DNA of 64,000 bases from Solen grandis (GCA_021229015.1 CM037777.1:23787567-23851566), one strand, 5' to 3'. Shown: positions 12,801-27,300, counted from the stretch's first letter. The notes: generated by a model from the sequence alone, not told the origin. Numbers and translations are program-made.

Positions 12801-15800
12801 TTAAATTTTAAGGCGTTTTCTCAAAACTTCTCACTTTCTAATTATGATTAATTCCCAGTATTGAGGATCCGAAATGCTTATTTTTTGTAACTGGTAGTAA
12901 GTTTGGTACATAAACAATACTTCTGCATAAAAGCAAGATTTGTTTTATTGTAAATTTAATGTAGCATGCCTTTAAAGTCGCTTGTCTAAGCATGAAACGC
13001 TACGGGAAAATAGCGGATGGTGCTTAGCAAACTTTGAGTAGTATAGTTGATTATTGAGAAAGAGAGAGAGAGAAAACCAAAGACCTTTGGTTGAACAATT
13101 TCAGAGTTGAGAGAGAGAGACTTGGTAAAGAAGAAGAGAGAAAGATACATACACTCAGATACATAGTTAAATGTAAGAGAAAAAAGATTAAGGAGGAAGA
13201 AAGTCAGATGGAATTGAAAGGATATAATTATAGAATGTAATATTTTTTATGTATAGGTTAGTGTTTTTTAGTAAGCATTAATGAAATTAAATCGGTCTGG
13301 CGCGGCACAGCCGCGCGACCGATTTAATGGAATTAATGCTTACTAAATAACACTAACCTACTTAGTGTTTGAAATTATGTTTTGCAACTTAACGCAGTCT
13401 CACATTCCAAATATAGTATTGATTTTTGTGACTCCGCCCTATCCACGTGTTCTCGGCGTGAATTGCATCACGTGACATGTAACATGTTATATGTCAAAGG
13501 TCAATGCGTCGCTCTAGCTGTGTAATGATTTTTGAGACTCCGCTTTATCCACCTGTTCCCGGCGTGACAAGTTACATGATATGTCAATGGTCAAGCGTTG
13601 CTCTAGCTGTGTAGAGCTACGCTCGGGGAGGCTGAAACCGGACCCCGACTTTGATCTCTTCGGCAAAAAATTGTTGAAAGATTATTATACTGTTTAGAAA
13701 CGTTCATTTATTTGCACCTATATATATGTTGTTTTGTGTTTTGCAATTGGACATTATTATTTTTTTCCGTTTTAGTAACCTTTTCTTCTCTGCTCTTCTC
13801 ATTATTTATTTATATTTTTCAGTTATTTTTTTTTTTTTTAAATCTCTTCATTCATATTATTACACATCTCATCTCATAAAAATGTATCAGTTTCTTTTTC
13901 ATTTACAACAATAGTGCTGTTATTTTCAAAAATTTAATAAGATATTTACTTAATTGCTTTGTCTAGTGATTAGTTTTATTTTGCCTATTCTATGTAAGCA
14001 TATGTAGACATTGAAATTATACAAATACTTTCAAGGAGATGGCCGATACTAATGTTGTTAGAACTTTTGGTCAGACCCTTTTGTTTATTTTCTAAAATCT
14101 TCAATGTTGTATCATTATCTACGGCAATAAAACATGTCCAAACTAAACTTAGTGGAAGGGTAGAGTTCTTTTGTTATTTTGGATAAATCAGATTGCTGGT
14201 TCACTATTGATGTTGTGCTTTTCTTTTATATCGATTTTTATGCGTCCCCATCAGAAAACCCTGTAACACATTACACACGCGTGATATTGGTAAACACATA
14301 AAGCTCCGCCTCCCGACACACCTTGCCACACATGCACACTGAATGTGCTTGAAGCTGGTTTAAACTGATCAGCTGATTTAACGGAATAGTGTTTAGTGAC
14401 AAGTTTATGCCGATTAAATGAATTAAATCATGATTTCAATTTGAAAAATGGAATGATCTCATTGGGCAAAATATAATTTCAAACACTAATGTAATTTAAT
14501 GTTGTATTTTTTCTGATAAACATTGTCATTATAAACAGCCATGATTTCAATGAAATATTGTATATTGTGATAGCACTTATCTTCAATGCATTCTTCATAT
14601 TTCCTGTTGATGAATGTTTTATTTCTTAGAAAAGGAGGAGTATGATACTGAGAGTAACAATTCAGGGAACAAAGATTTTGATATTTTTCACAATACAAAT
14701 GTCATTATGCCCATCCCATAACCAGAAGGTTGTATGTTTGATCCTTGGCCAAGCAAAAACCAAAGTTTTTTTATAAATGGTATTTGTATATCTCCCATGT
14801 GTTTGGTTCTCAACACATAAGGGCAGTTCTAGAACTGTGTCAGGATTATTTGTATATCGTGGCACTTGTCTCTGGCATGATATTGAGTGAATACTGTTGC
14901 AGGGATGTTAAACTCAATGAAATGTCTCCCGGTCACAGTCTGTTCCAAAAAGAGCACCGCATGCAAATGCCAATGCTTGTCTTTTTAGTTTTTTTCTTTT
15001 AAATGAGATAAATTTAGTCAAAATGGACCTTGAAGTTATGGCTCCCAGTATGAATATAGCCCTTGTAATAGTGAATACCCATTCCTAGGCCCGCAAGTGT
15101 CGCTATATGACTGAAATACTGTCACAGCGACGGTATACTAAAAAATCGATCAATCATTTCTAGGCTGGAGAGATTTTGTTCCTGAACTTGGAGACCAGGG
15201 AACAGATGGCTAAGAGAAGTATTGATGAGCCAGTCAAGAACTTGGAGCTCATACAAGATGATGAACAAAGCACCACTAGATTACTGGTGAGCATTGCTTG
15301 TAATGTATCAACAGCGTCTGACTATTAATGACAAAATGATAAGGTGCCTGGTTGTCCCATAACCCTTTACTTCGTATATACAGTACTCATTTTGACGCAT
15401 AGGCAAACAAAGCTGCCCCAGGTGGCCTCCCCTGTTTGCTCAAACAGTATTGAAGCAAAGTTTCTACACAGTCATTTGTGGCAAAGAAAATCTATTATTT
15501 CATAAACCATTTAAAGACCTTCATGAAGTCATGAATTTGTACATGAATATTCATGTGGTAAAGGGTAATCAGGGTGTGATATTGCATTGAAGCAGCTCTG
15601 TCTCATGTAGACAGAGTCCTTATGTGACTGAAATACAACAGTTATTTCTTTAAATTCCCTGGTGTATAACATTCTTAAATTTGATTTAATATGTCAACCA
15701 TATCTTTTTTTATATTTAAATGCAATAGGAATATTTTATATAAAGTATTTAATGCTTTTTTACACTCAGTATTTGACATAATATATAGAAATGCAACTAT

Positions 15801-18386
15801 TAAGATACACGTATACCCATTTGGATGTACTGCTTTTCTTCCCTACAAAACCCTAGAAAATGATAAATTCAGTAATATTTAAATTAATTGAAAATCTGAT
15901 ATTTATGACATACTTTTACAGATAACTGCAAACTCAGGGAGGCAATGGATAATGCTGCTAGAGAAGCGTTGTTCTCGTGTTGGGTCTCGAGATACAGAGT
16001 TGTCTGAACTTGGATATGACAGTATTGATGATCTGAGTCTACCTAAAGCCAGCGTCCTGATTAGACCAAGTATAAATGCACTGGCTACAGGTCAGTTAAC
16101 ATAGACCATTGTTAGCTCACATGAGCACAACATGCTCAAGGTGAGCTTTTCTGATCGCCTTTTGTCCGTCGTACGTGCGTCCGGCGTCAGCAATTGCTTC
16201 AAACAACATCTCCTCCTAAACGGCTTGGCCAATTTGAAAAATATTTTGCAGGAATGTTCCTTGGATGAAGTTGTATAAATGGTTCTGGTCCATTGCATAA
16301 TTAGGTCACAGGAGCTAAAAATAGATTATAAAAATGCAAACTTTAAAAATCTTCTTCTGCAAAACTGCAGGGTCTAGAGCTTAGATATTTAATGTGAAGC
16401 ATTGTCTAGTGGATGCCTACCAAGATTGTACAAATCATAGCCCAATGGTGATAAATGACCCCGCACCAGGGGTCACTTGTTTTACATAGAGTTATATAGG
16501 AAAATCTTAAAAAATCTTCTTCTATGAATCCATAAGGCCTAGAGCTTAGATATTTGGTATGTAAAATCATCTAATGGGCCACTACCAAGATTGTACAAAT
16601 CATAGCCCTATGGTGATAAATGACCCCGCACCAGGGGTCACTTGTTTTACATAGAGTTATATAGGAAAATCTTAAAAAATCTTCTTCTATGATTCCATAA
16701 GACCTAGAGCTAAGATATTTGGTATGAAGCATCATCTTATGGGCCACCACCAAGATTGTACAAATCATAGCCCTACGGTTATAAATGACCCCGCACCAGG
16801 GGTCACTTGTTTTACATAGAGTTATATAGGAAAATCTTAAAAAATCTTCTTCCATGAATCCATAAGGCCTAGAGCTTAGATATTTGGTATGAAGCATCAT
16901 CTTATGGGCCACCACCAAGATTGTACAAATCATAGCCCTACGGTTATAAATGACCCCGCACCAGGGGTCACTTGTTTTACATAGAGTTATATAGGAAAAT
17001 CTTAAAAAATCTTTTTCTATGAATCCATAAGGCCTAGAGCTTAGATATTTGGTATGTAGCATCATCTTATGGGCCACTACCAAGATTGTACAAATCATAG
17101 CCCAATGGTGATAAATGACCCCACACCAGGGGTCACTTGTTTTACATAGAGTTAAATAGGAAAATCTTAAAAAATCTTCTTCTATGAATCAATAAGGCCT
17201 AGAGCTAAGATTTTTGGTATGTAGTAGCATCTAATGGTTCATTACAAAGATTTCAAAGTCTTGGCCCTACGGTGATAAATGACCCTGCACCCAAGTCTTC
17301 TCTGAAACCATATGGCCCATTGCTTAGATATTTGGTGTGTAGTATTGTCAGGGGTAAAATGTTTTAGATTAAGTTATATCAGAATCCTTGTCTGTTTAAA
17401 AACCTTGACATCAGTTGAAGCAATGGTACTCAGGTGAGCGATTCAGGGCCATCATGGCCCTCTTGTTTTATGGAATATCACAGGTTTGCAGTTGTTTTAG
17501 AACTTTTCAAAGAATTATTTTAGAAAAATCTGTCAAGTTGTTAAGAACTTCAATTTGAATACAAATTAGATTGTATACAGATTGATGAAACTGTGTCTTA
17601 AGAGGATGTTTTCATTCTTATCAACACAGCAGCAGAGGAAGAAGATGCTTTCTGTCCTAAATCCCAGGATCAACTCCCTCGTTCTGTGTTCTTGACACCA
17701 CAGTATGCTAGCAGTAGACATTTCATATCATCCCACTGCAATAAGAACTCTATATACCAGGTAATTGACTATATTTATATATAACCAGTCCCTTTTTTTA
17801 CCCCCCATTTTACAGAAGTGAAGGAATGGTGACATTTCATGTCCAGTCCTAACTCACATTATCTAATTAAATGATAAAAATATTTAAACATTTTCTTTTT
17901 ACTATATATTTTGTAAAGAAATACTTTCTGTCAACATTGCATATTTGTTTTAATGAATAATGCCAAGGGGGTTGAGCAGTTAGCAACAGCCTTTGGAGCT
18001 GTAGGTAATGGGTATGATCCCTGGCTGTGACATACCAGAGTTACTAATAATGGCACTTGTAATCATCATATTAAGGTAGCTTCTAGACTGAACAGCTCAG
18101 TGTTAGTAGAATGTTTAATCTGCAGAATAGAAAAAAAATTATCATATTTATTTTTGTTTTATAGTATATCATACTTTGGAACTTTACCCTGCATTTCTGC
18201 TCTATTCCAGGTTTATAGTAAAGATGTCACCCAGAATCCTTTATTCATATACAAATTGCCCGTTGGTTGTCTAAGCGTAATACTGTCCGATCGCCTCCTG
18301 TTCACACTCAGCAAGCTGAGCGGGGACCAGAAACTGATGGTACTATCCAGACAGAGGGCCGGCGTTCTGAAGATGACGATGACCAA
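880..18386 (+). CDS. RCC1 gene, exons 1-8: N-terminal beta-rich, propeller-like region
   Basis: Residues 1-370, numbered from the first visible codon. Segments such as FIVLQYNLSG, PITSMCFDPTVAWLLVQ and AGEILFLNLETREQM have the alternating hydrophobic and turn pattern of WD-like blades, but no clean GH/WD pairs are visible, so a beta-propeller is an inference. The exon 8 product ends in an acidic linker (EDDDDQ) only if read one base out of phase from its start. Exon 2 (9611-9644) is the weakest call: it keeps phase using the AG at 9610, but an AG at 9612 gives the attractive peptide TDPPNILYIPG and then breaks phase with exon 3. This block lies in the most transposon-loaded part of the gene. 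Confidence 0.75.
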
Positions 18387-21300
18387 GTAAACATGAACAT
18401 ACTCACACGTATAGAGCATTATGCATGCTGAATTACTTCTAAGTCTTCTTGGATGACATCCTTAATTTTGCATGTAAACATGACATCAAAGTCAGAAAAG
18501 AAGTTTTATGAATTGGCATGTATTAAGCTCAAATTGAGATTTGTTCTAAGCTTAAAATGATAATTTGAATGTGAATTTTTATAATGTTTCAGACTGCTTA
18601 TTGAATGAACATGCCTATGATAATACACACATATAATTTATATTCTCCAGGTCAGCAAATAAAGGAGTTCTAGATCTTCAAAAGTTAATTTGAAGATGGT
18701 TTGGGCAGGCACAGTTACCTTAGATATTTTAACTTTCTTTTCTGAATTAAGCATTATGTGTAGTTGCCTTAAAAGAGAACTTCTGATAATGTTCTCTCTA
18801 CAGGACTTTAGTCAAGATGCCATTCTACAGCAGTTTGAGATTCCAGCAGACGAAAAATTGCTCAAAATTTTACCCAAGTCTTTTCCATTCTACTGGCATG
18901 AGAAACTGGAGGAACAACATTCCAAGATGTCACATGACCAAGAAGAAGCAGGTCATCAAGTTGCTGGGGAACAACAGTTGCCGTCTGCTTATAACATTCC
19001 ACTGTCGTCTGCCACTGTGTTGGATGGGTGTATTGTTGTTACAAATACAACTCTGTATGAGTGCAGACCAGGGTATGTTATGATGTTCATAGATGTAGAA
19101 TAAATTTCATAACCAAGCTTAACTAGGGGCTCCAAAAATATATTATTTTGCAGAGTTTTTATTAAATTATTCTCATAAACTGAGCTCTGCTATTTTAACA
19201 TTACTTTTGGAAAGACAGCCATGAAATGCTCTTGGTTGGAGAGTAGTTTCAACTCAAAGATTAGACACCAGATCAGGCTGTGGTGAGTTTTATCCAGATT
19301 AGTGAAGCTAGCTACTCAGTAATTTTGTAACAGATTATTATCTCTCCTTATGTAAGCATGGCAATCAGACTTACTGACATAAGTTTGAAAATAACAACTT
19401 AAGTGTTCTAACGTTATTCTTATTTCCTCTCTGACAGTATATCACCAGAGCGTCTGTTCATGCAACTGTGTATCACCCAGTCTAATGCCAACTTTGCTGA
19501 GCAGCTGGGAATCAGTCTGGGACTGGACCTGAACTTCCTGTTTGAGATTGTGGCTGACTTCTTGTTAAGTCATGGTCGCAGCAGCCAGGCAGGCAGGCTC
19601 TTCCACATGTCCAAGGTACTCCAAATATATACATGTAATAGTGTGACTAAGACTCAAAGTACATGTATAATGATATCATGGAATTACTGCTTTTTATGTT
19701 TTTCACTCGACTCACTAAATTTCGTACGAAAAAGTCTTCATAAGTGTAAATTCATAGATGTTAAATAATATTTTTCTTGTGTTTTTTCTTTTCAAAATGT
19801 GTAGTGTTTGAATAACACAATTAAATGGGTCAACTTTCACCATGTTTTATTTTGAAAATAAAACATTAGTAGACACTATCTAGAACAACAGACTTAAGAC
19901 TAAGATCAAATTTGGTCATACAAAGTTTAGTGAAACTCGCCCCATATATTTAAATTATGAAACAAATGCTTGAATTACCTTAAGTTGTAAAAGTGGTGAC
20001 AACTTTTATGAGTAGATTTGTAAAATAGTTATACAGTTATTCCAGACATGCATTGTACTTTTCAGTTAGATGTACATATATAATATATAGTATCAGGCAT
20101 GATGGGACAGCACACAACAAGCGTGATTCCTATATAGTATCCCCACTTCTGTGAAGCAGTTGAATCTGTATTAGCAGTCATCTCTTTTAAGCTGTCAACC
20201 TGCATTTAAAAGTCAATTTTAATAGCACCAAATTAGCATTTTTTATATGTTAAACCTTCGTTTAGCAACTACCTCTGTTAAGCGGACATTTTTTCTTGGT
20301 CCATTGATTAACAGGTTTGACTGTAACTAATTACCTTTAGAGATAGTTTTAGTATATATCTGGGTTAACATTTCTAAGGAAGCCATATTGAATGATGTTT
20401 TTGTTTTTTTTATTTATGTATATCTGTATAAATATGATTTTGATTCCTGTTATTCCAGGGAAACCCTATCAAGAGAATCTCCAGTTTTGCCAGGCATGGT
20501 TTTATCCATGAGATCCTGCCGTTCCTGCAGCAGTTCCTCAGTAAGGACAATCGCAATGTGAGTCTGGAGGAACGAGGGCAACTCATCAGCCTGGCCCTCC
20601 ATGGCCTCATCTTAGACTCAGACAGGATCCCACCTGCGAGGATTACATACAGGCACTCAGGTACAGAGAACCATGTGACTTGTGCTAGCTTTATTTCAGA
20701 CTCCATGAAGAATAAAGAATAACTCAGAAATAATCAGTGTATAAACATAAATCATTGGTTAAAGGTCATCTCCATACAATGTTTGTCTGCCTTTGAAGGC
20801 CAATCAAGAAATTCCCAAATGCTGCCAGATGATAGGTAAGAAAGAAAAACTCTAATTAGCAGTCACCATGAAGTCAAGCTCACATAATTAGTCTTAAGTG
20901 CACAGATATGTCTGTAATAATATATGAAAAACAACTGTTAATCATTCCTGCTTCATTATACCCCTCTTTCACAAATTAAGTTGGAGCCATATAGGAATCA
21001 TTCATTGTTCTGTAATTTCTATTATTTTGTCCATTGCATCTGGTTCCCTCCAGCCATTTCTACAAAAAAAAGTTTATAGCTCCACTATTCAAAGAAAAAT
21101 ATGTGGAGCTAATGTCATGATACCCATCAGCATTGTTTCGGTTTTTAGTCACCTACCGGTGTTTACACCAGAGTGGGCTGTAGGTTTGCCCTCTGTGTGT
21201 TTATCCCTCTGAAAATCGATATATGAATAGATGGCAGTACGGAGATTCTGCATGTCACTTTTTTAGCTCACCTGAGCACAAAGTGCTCAAGGTGAGCTTT

Positions 21301-24300
21301 TGTGATCGCCCTTCGTCCGGCGTCCGTCGTCGTCCGTCGTGCGTCGTGCGTCGTCCGTCGTCAACAATTTGCTTTAAACGACATCTCCTCTGAAACCGCT
21401 GGACAGAATTTAATGAAACTTGGCAGGAATGTTCCTTGGGTAAGGCTCTACAAAAGTTGCTAAAATAAAGTTGATCCATGAAGAACTCTGGTTGCCATGG
21501 CAACAAAAAGAAAAATAATTTGAAAACTTTAAAAATCATCTCCTTCAAAACTACTGGCCAGATTTCAAAATAATTTGGTACAGATGTTCCTTGGGTCAAC
21601 CTCTACCAAAGTTGCTAAAATTATTCCGATCCGTAAAAAAACATGGCCGCCAGGGGCGGGGCTTATTTGCCTTATATGTATATAGAGAAACCTTTAAACA
21701 ACATCTCCTCTGAAACCACTGGACAGAATTTGATTAAACTTGGCAGGGATGATCCTTGGGTCAACCTTCACAAAAGTTGCTAAAATAACCTTGATCCATG
21801 TAGAACTCTGGTTGCCATGGCAACAAAAAGGGAAAAAAAATGAAAACTTTAAAAATCATCTTCTTCAAAACTACTGGCCAGATTTTAAAATAAATTGGTA
21901 CAGATGTTCCTTGGGTCAACCTCTACCAAAGTTGCTAAAATTATTCCGATCCGTAAAAAAACATGGCCGCCAGGGGCGGGGCTTATTTGCCTTATATGTA
22001 TATAGAGAAACCTTTAAACAACATCTCCAATGAAACCACTAGACAGAATTTGATTAAACTTGGCAGGGATGATCCTTGGGTCAACCTTCACAAAAGTTGC
22101 TAAAATAAACTTGATCCATGTAGAACTCTGGTTGCCATGGCAACAAAAAGGGAAAAAAAATGAAAACTTTAAAAATCATCTTCTTCAAAACTACTGGCCA
22201 GATTTTAAAATAAATTGGTACAGATGTTCCTTGGGTCAACCTCTACCAAAGTTGCTAAAATTATTCCGATCCGTAAAAAAACATGGCCGCCAGGGGCGGG
22301 GCTTATTTGCCTTATATGTATATAGAGAAACCTTTAAACAACATCTCCTCTGAAACCACTGGACAGAATTTGATTAAACTTGGCAGGGATGATCCTTGGG
22401 TCAACCTTCACAAAAGTTGCTAAAATAACCTTGATCCATGTAGAACTCTGGTTGCCATGGCAACAAAAAGGGAAAAAAATGAAAACTTTAAAAATCATCT
22501 TCTTCAAAACTGCTGGCCAGATTTTAAAATAAATTGGTACAGATGTTCCTTGGGTCAACCTCTACCAAAGTTGCTAAAATTATTCCGATCCGTAAAAAAA
22601 CATGGCCGCCAGGGGCGGGGCTTATTTGCCTTATATGTATATAGAGAAACATTTAAACAACATCTCCTCTGAAACCGCTGGACAGATTTAGATTAAACTT
22701 GGCAGGGATGATCCTTGGGTCAACTTTCACAAAAGTTGCTAAAATAAACTTGATCCATGTAGAACTCTGGTTGCCATGGCAACAAAAAAAAAAAAAATGA
22801 AAACTTTAAAAATCATCTTCTTCAAAACTACTGGCCAGATTTTAAAATAAATTGGTACAGATGTTTCTTGGGTCAACCTCTACCAAAGTTGCTAAAATAT
22901 TTCCGATCCGTAAAAAACATGGCCGCCAGGGGCGGGGCTTATTTGCCTTATATGTATATAGGGAAAACTTTAATCAACATTTCCTCTGAAACCACTGGAC
23001 AGAATTTGATTAAATTTGGCAGGAACTTTAAAAATCATCTTCTTCAAAACTACTGGCCAGATTTTAAAATAAATTGGTACAGATGTTCCTTGGGTCAACC
23101 TGTTTATCTCAGGTGAGCGATTTAGGGCCATCATGGGCCTCTTGTTTTTTTTTCTCAGACCAAAATTCTGGTTACTTTGGTATTGCAAAAACTACGCACC
23201 TCACTGTAAGGGACTAATGTGTTGTGTGCATCACCAGTTACTTGTTTGTTCAGGTCTTTTCTCTTAAAATGTCTAACATATTTACTTAAGATTTTTAATA
23301 CTTGTTCACTATCGAAAAGGTAACCCATTGCAAAAGAGTAGGTAACCCTAAAATTTATTTTTGCACATTTATGCCCCTTTTTCAACTTAGAATTTTCTAG
23401 GTTAGTTAAGATTTTGTTAATGTCACTACAAATAATAACAGATAATATTATACCATTCAGCAGATAGATAATAGATAGATAGATTTGTTTCAATATGAAG
23501 CATAATAGCATGGAAAGCGCATTGAGGAAAGTGGAGAGCATTACCTTTGGACAGCACTTAATTATCTGTTGAGTCAAGGCCATGCAGCATAGCTTTAAAT
23601 CATCTTCATTGATAGCTTTAATTTTATTATTTTCAGAACCTTCCTGATGGAGAGTATTGAAACTGAGGAGAGCCATCGTGATGCTGTGAGACTGCTGTCA
23701 GAAGCCAGTCTGGAGGGCCTGCTTATTGAGTTTGCCATTGTAAGGACCTCAGGCCTGGGATTCACAAACATCTCTAATTGCAGTTTTGCTTAATTAACCC
23801 TTACCCTGCTGAAACCGGAAGTGCTAACCTTTGCTACCAGTAAAGAGCAAGGCCAGCCTGCACATCTGTGCAGGCTGGCCTGGCTTTTTACTGCTGGCTT
23901 TTCTTCTTGTTATCCTTAAAATTGATAATGGACAGTTCAAAAAAGATGCCGGCTAAGTCCATTTGAGAAATTCAGCAGGTTATGGGGTGACAAAATTCTG
24001 AAATTCTTTACCACAACAAATATGCAATTTTGAAGAAATTAAAATGCACTTTATATATGTATATATAGTATATGTATGTTAAAAGTTATGTCATGCTTAA
24101 AGCTTTTGTATGCAATATTTATATACCAGGTACTGTGAAATCATTAATTTTCTTGGGACACTAATTTTTGTTGATTTTGTGGAGGATTTTATTCATAAAT
24201 ATTAAATCTGGCGAAAATTGTTCACTTCATAGACAAAAGGCTATGGAACTTGAATCCACAAATAACTGTACCCAGAAAATTCTCTTGAGTACAAAGTCAA

Positions 24301-27300
24301 CGAAATTTAATGACAAGGGAAAGTAGTACAGTATAATGTATGTAGGTCAATAAATAAGGGAGTGGGTCAATAAATAAGGGAGTGTCATGATTAAGATCCT
24401 AAAAATTGAAGTTGAGGAAAGTCTCAATTTGTGTTGTTTTGTAATATGCAAGTCTTGTAGTATTTAGATTGATATTTACCGTGCTTCACATCACATTCCT
24501 GTCCAGTCCATTCCTGTCCTCTGAAACTGAAATATCTCAGGAGTAGCAAATACTACTCCAGTCAGGGTATTTTTACCCTTCTTTACAGTAACCGGTTACA
24601 GGCTACTTCGCCAAGCCAAGTACCACCTATTTTCCCCAAAATATCTTCCTAAATTAAGTAGCTGCTTATGGAGAAACCTAGTGAACAATAATTATGAACT
24701 AATTTAATCTTACTTACTTTGCGTTATTGACTTTCTTATAGTTATACTAAAAGTTTATTTGAATGAAAACATTTTACTTAGAAGTAAAGTAACATGTTAC
24801 AACTTTTGAACCTGTTAAATGATGATGCTCATAAACATGGTAAAAAAATCCCTCAACTTGTGAAAATCCCTTGTTTTTTTTCCCAACTAAAAGGGCTCCA
24901 AAACTGGAAAAATGGCCCTGCCTGTAGTTTAAAAGCGCTGCCTTTGATGACTTATTTTAAAGAAAAACTGTATGTCCATAGAGAAAATCTTTTTAAGATC
25001 AATATTATTTTCAGGCAAGAGGTTTAGTGATTGAAGCCCTGCAGAGTCTTGTGAGGGCAGGGCACTACTCACTGACTCCAAAGACCCTTGATCAGCTTAT
25101 CACCAAGGGTTACAGTGACCATCTGGCTCAGGTGGAGAAAGGTATGTACCATAGGTTCAAAATTTGCCATTAGATATTATTTTATAAAATAGAATTTATC
25201 CTGAGAATATATTTTTTTTTAAGATAAAAATATATGTGTGACAAATTGCTACAATATTAACAATTATATGCATAAATATTTATTGTAAGGTAGTCAGTTG
25301 GATGGATCCCTGACCCACTGCTACCTATGTGAAGGGGACAATAAAATGTTAACCTAAAAAAAAAACAAAAAAAAAAAAAACAAAAACACATCCTATCCTA
25401 TCTTCATGTAATTTGAGTATAGTAAAATCATTAATTTTTGTAAATATAAAATTTCGTGGATTCTGTAATGAAATCACTTGCAACTTTCGATGGTACATAT
25501 ATTTGTGGAATCATAAAGATAAAAGAAAAAAAAATGCTGACATGAAAATTCTAAGTGGTTGCAGATTCCATGTTACGTTAAATTGCTTGGATTATTTACA
25601 GTATTTTAAAACCATAATTTACTGTCCTTGGTGGCTGAGTGGTAAGAGCGACTGCCTCAGGAGCAGGAGGTCGTGTAGCTCCCTTGCTTGGCATTCAGCA
25701 TATAAGGGTAGTTCCAGGTCTGGTTGGCCCTGTGTCAGGATAATGTGACTTGGTGTGGTATCATGCCACATGTATATGGTGTGATATTGCAATGTGCAGC
25801 GCTGTATCTGTCTCAAGAAGACATCATCTCCAAATGATCTCCACAACCACCAAAGGTATTCTCTTGAAACTTGTCATAGAGGTCATTATTGTGTAATGGG
25901 TTGAATTTTATTAGCATTCAGTATGTTATATAAGTGCTGGCATCATGACTTAAATTTGGAGCTGACACTTGTTATCAAAATTTGTCATTCCCCTGCAGTA
26001 GCGAATAATGACTGTAAATTTGGAGTTCTTAAAGGAGTGTAAAATATATGATAACCATGTAAATTAGCCTGATAATCATGGTGTCAGACGTAATAACTCT
26101 CAAGATTAGCCGTTCACACCAATGCATTTACTAAGGGAGAAAACTTGTAGGGAGATCTCTTCATAGTTCACACAGGCCAAGTTCAATTGCAGCATTCCAT
26201 ATAAAAATACACCCCTAAATATTTCAAAGTCATGTTACTGCTTTGATACTTTGTATACTTATTCAGCAACATAAATGTAATGAATAGAAGAGAGCAGACA
26301 CTATCATGTATTTTGACAGATACATGGCCCTTGAAAGATTCAGATTTTTTTACTATAAAGCACTGAGAATAGTCAAGCACGCTGTCTCCCTGACAGCTCT
26401 TGTTTGCCTTATTCTAGGATTTATATCTTCTTCTTATACCTCCACTACACTTTAGGAAGTAGGGCGATATAGGAATCACAAATGTAGTCGCTTCACAATC
26501 ACAGTGTGCAATATCTTTTCATATTCTTGTGAGGGTATTCATCACCTTTAGTAATAGTTCTCTAAAGGCAGTAACTGTTGATATTTCCAGGAGCACTGTT
26601 ACACTGCATGAGCACGGAGAATCTGTTGCGTGTCTTCTCCAAGAAGCCTCAGCTGGTCACCCAGCACTATCCACTGCTGGTGGGCTGCCTGAGTGACCTT
26701 GACCTTAGTCAGCTGTTACAGTTGGCAGAGGTCCTTGACCCCTCACAGCCGGTCATCAGGGGCTATGTCCAGCGCCAGCTACACTCTAGGCACCGGTCAA
26801 GTTCCCTTACTTCTTTATATGGAAGTGTGATTGACCTGGATACCAAGACGGTATGTCATTAGATTAGGGATGTTTTTGTTTTCATATTTTATCAAATGAT
26901 CATAATATTTTCATTTTATATTTTCTTCTTTGAATTTTTCTCAGTGTGAAAACAATGCCTTACCGTAATCGCTCTAGGTGCCATATAAAGTATAAAACTA
27001 TTTGAATTTGTTTCTATCATAGATATTTCCGCTGCTCATGACATGTTGGTTAGTGAAGGACCCAGTACCCAACCTGGGCATCTAGATATCAAAAGTTTAA
27101 TTATTTACTCAGGACTCAGTATCCATCTGGTATTTGAGATATGTCAGCAATATTTTCTTTTGTTTGCATATCTTGCTGTTCATATTTGTTTGTTTTGTTG
27201 TTTGTTTGTTTTTTCGGGTTCAAAGATTAAACAGTTTAACCGATGTCTTTTTGAGTCAGTCTATTCAACATCTACTTAATTGAAGTTCTACTGTATAAGA

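Noticed and set aside
16571..17098. 175-codon reverse-strand open frame
   Set aside because: It is the translation of a tandem array of about 120 bp; the same peptide repeats with the array, so it is not a gene.
18817..19083. 88-codon open frame inside exon 9
   Set aside because: It would match the phase left by exon 8 without the missing base, but its Lys/Cys-rich peptide has no coding character, unlike the other frame (DFSQDAILQQFEIPADEKLL).
20410..20706. 98-codon reverse-strand open frame
   Set aside because: It overlaps RCC1 exon 11 (20459-20660), which has correct splice sites and phase; this frame is a shadow.
21740..22672. Three 71-97-codon open frames with nearly the same peptide
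   Set aside because: They recur every 320 bp with the internal repeats of a mobile element.
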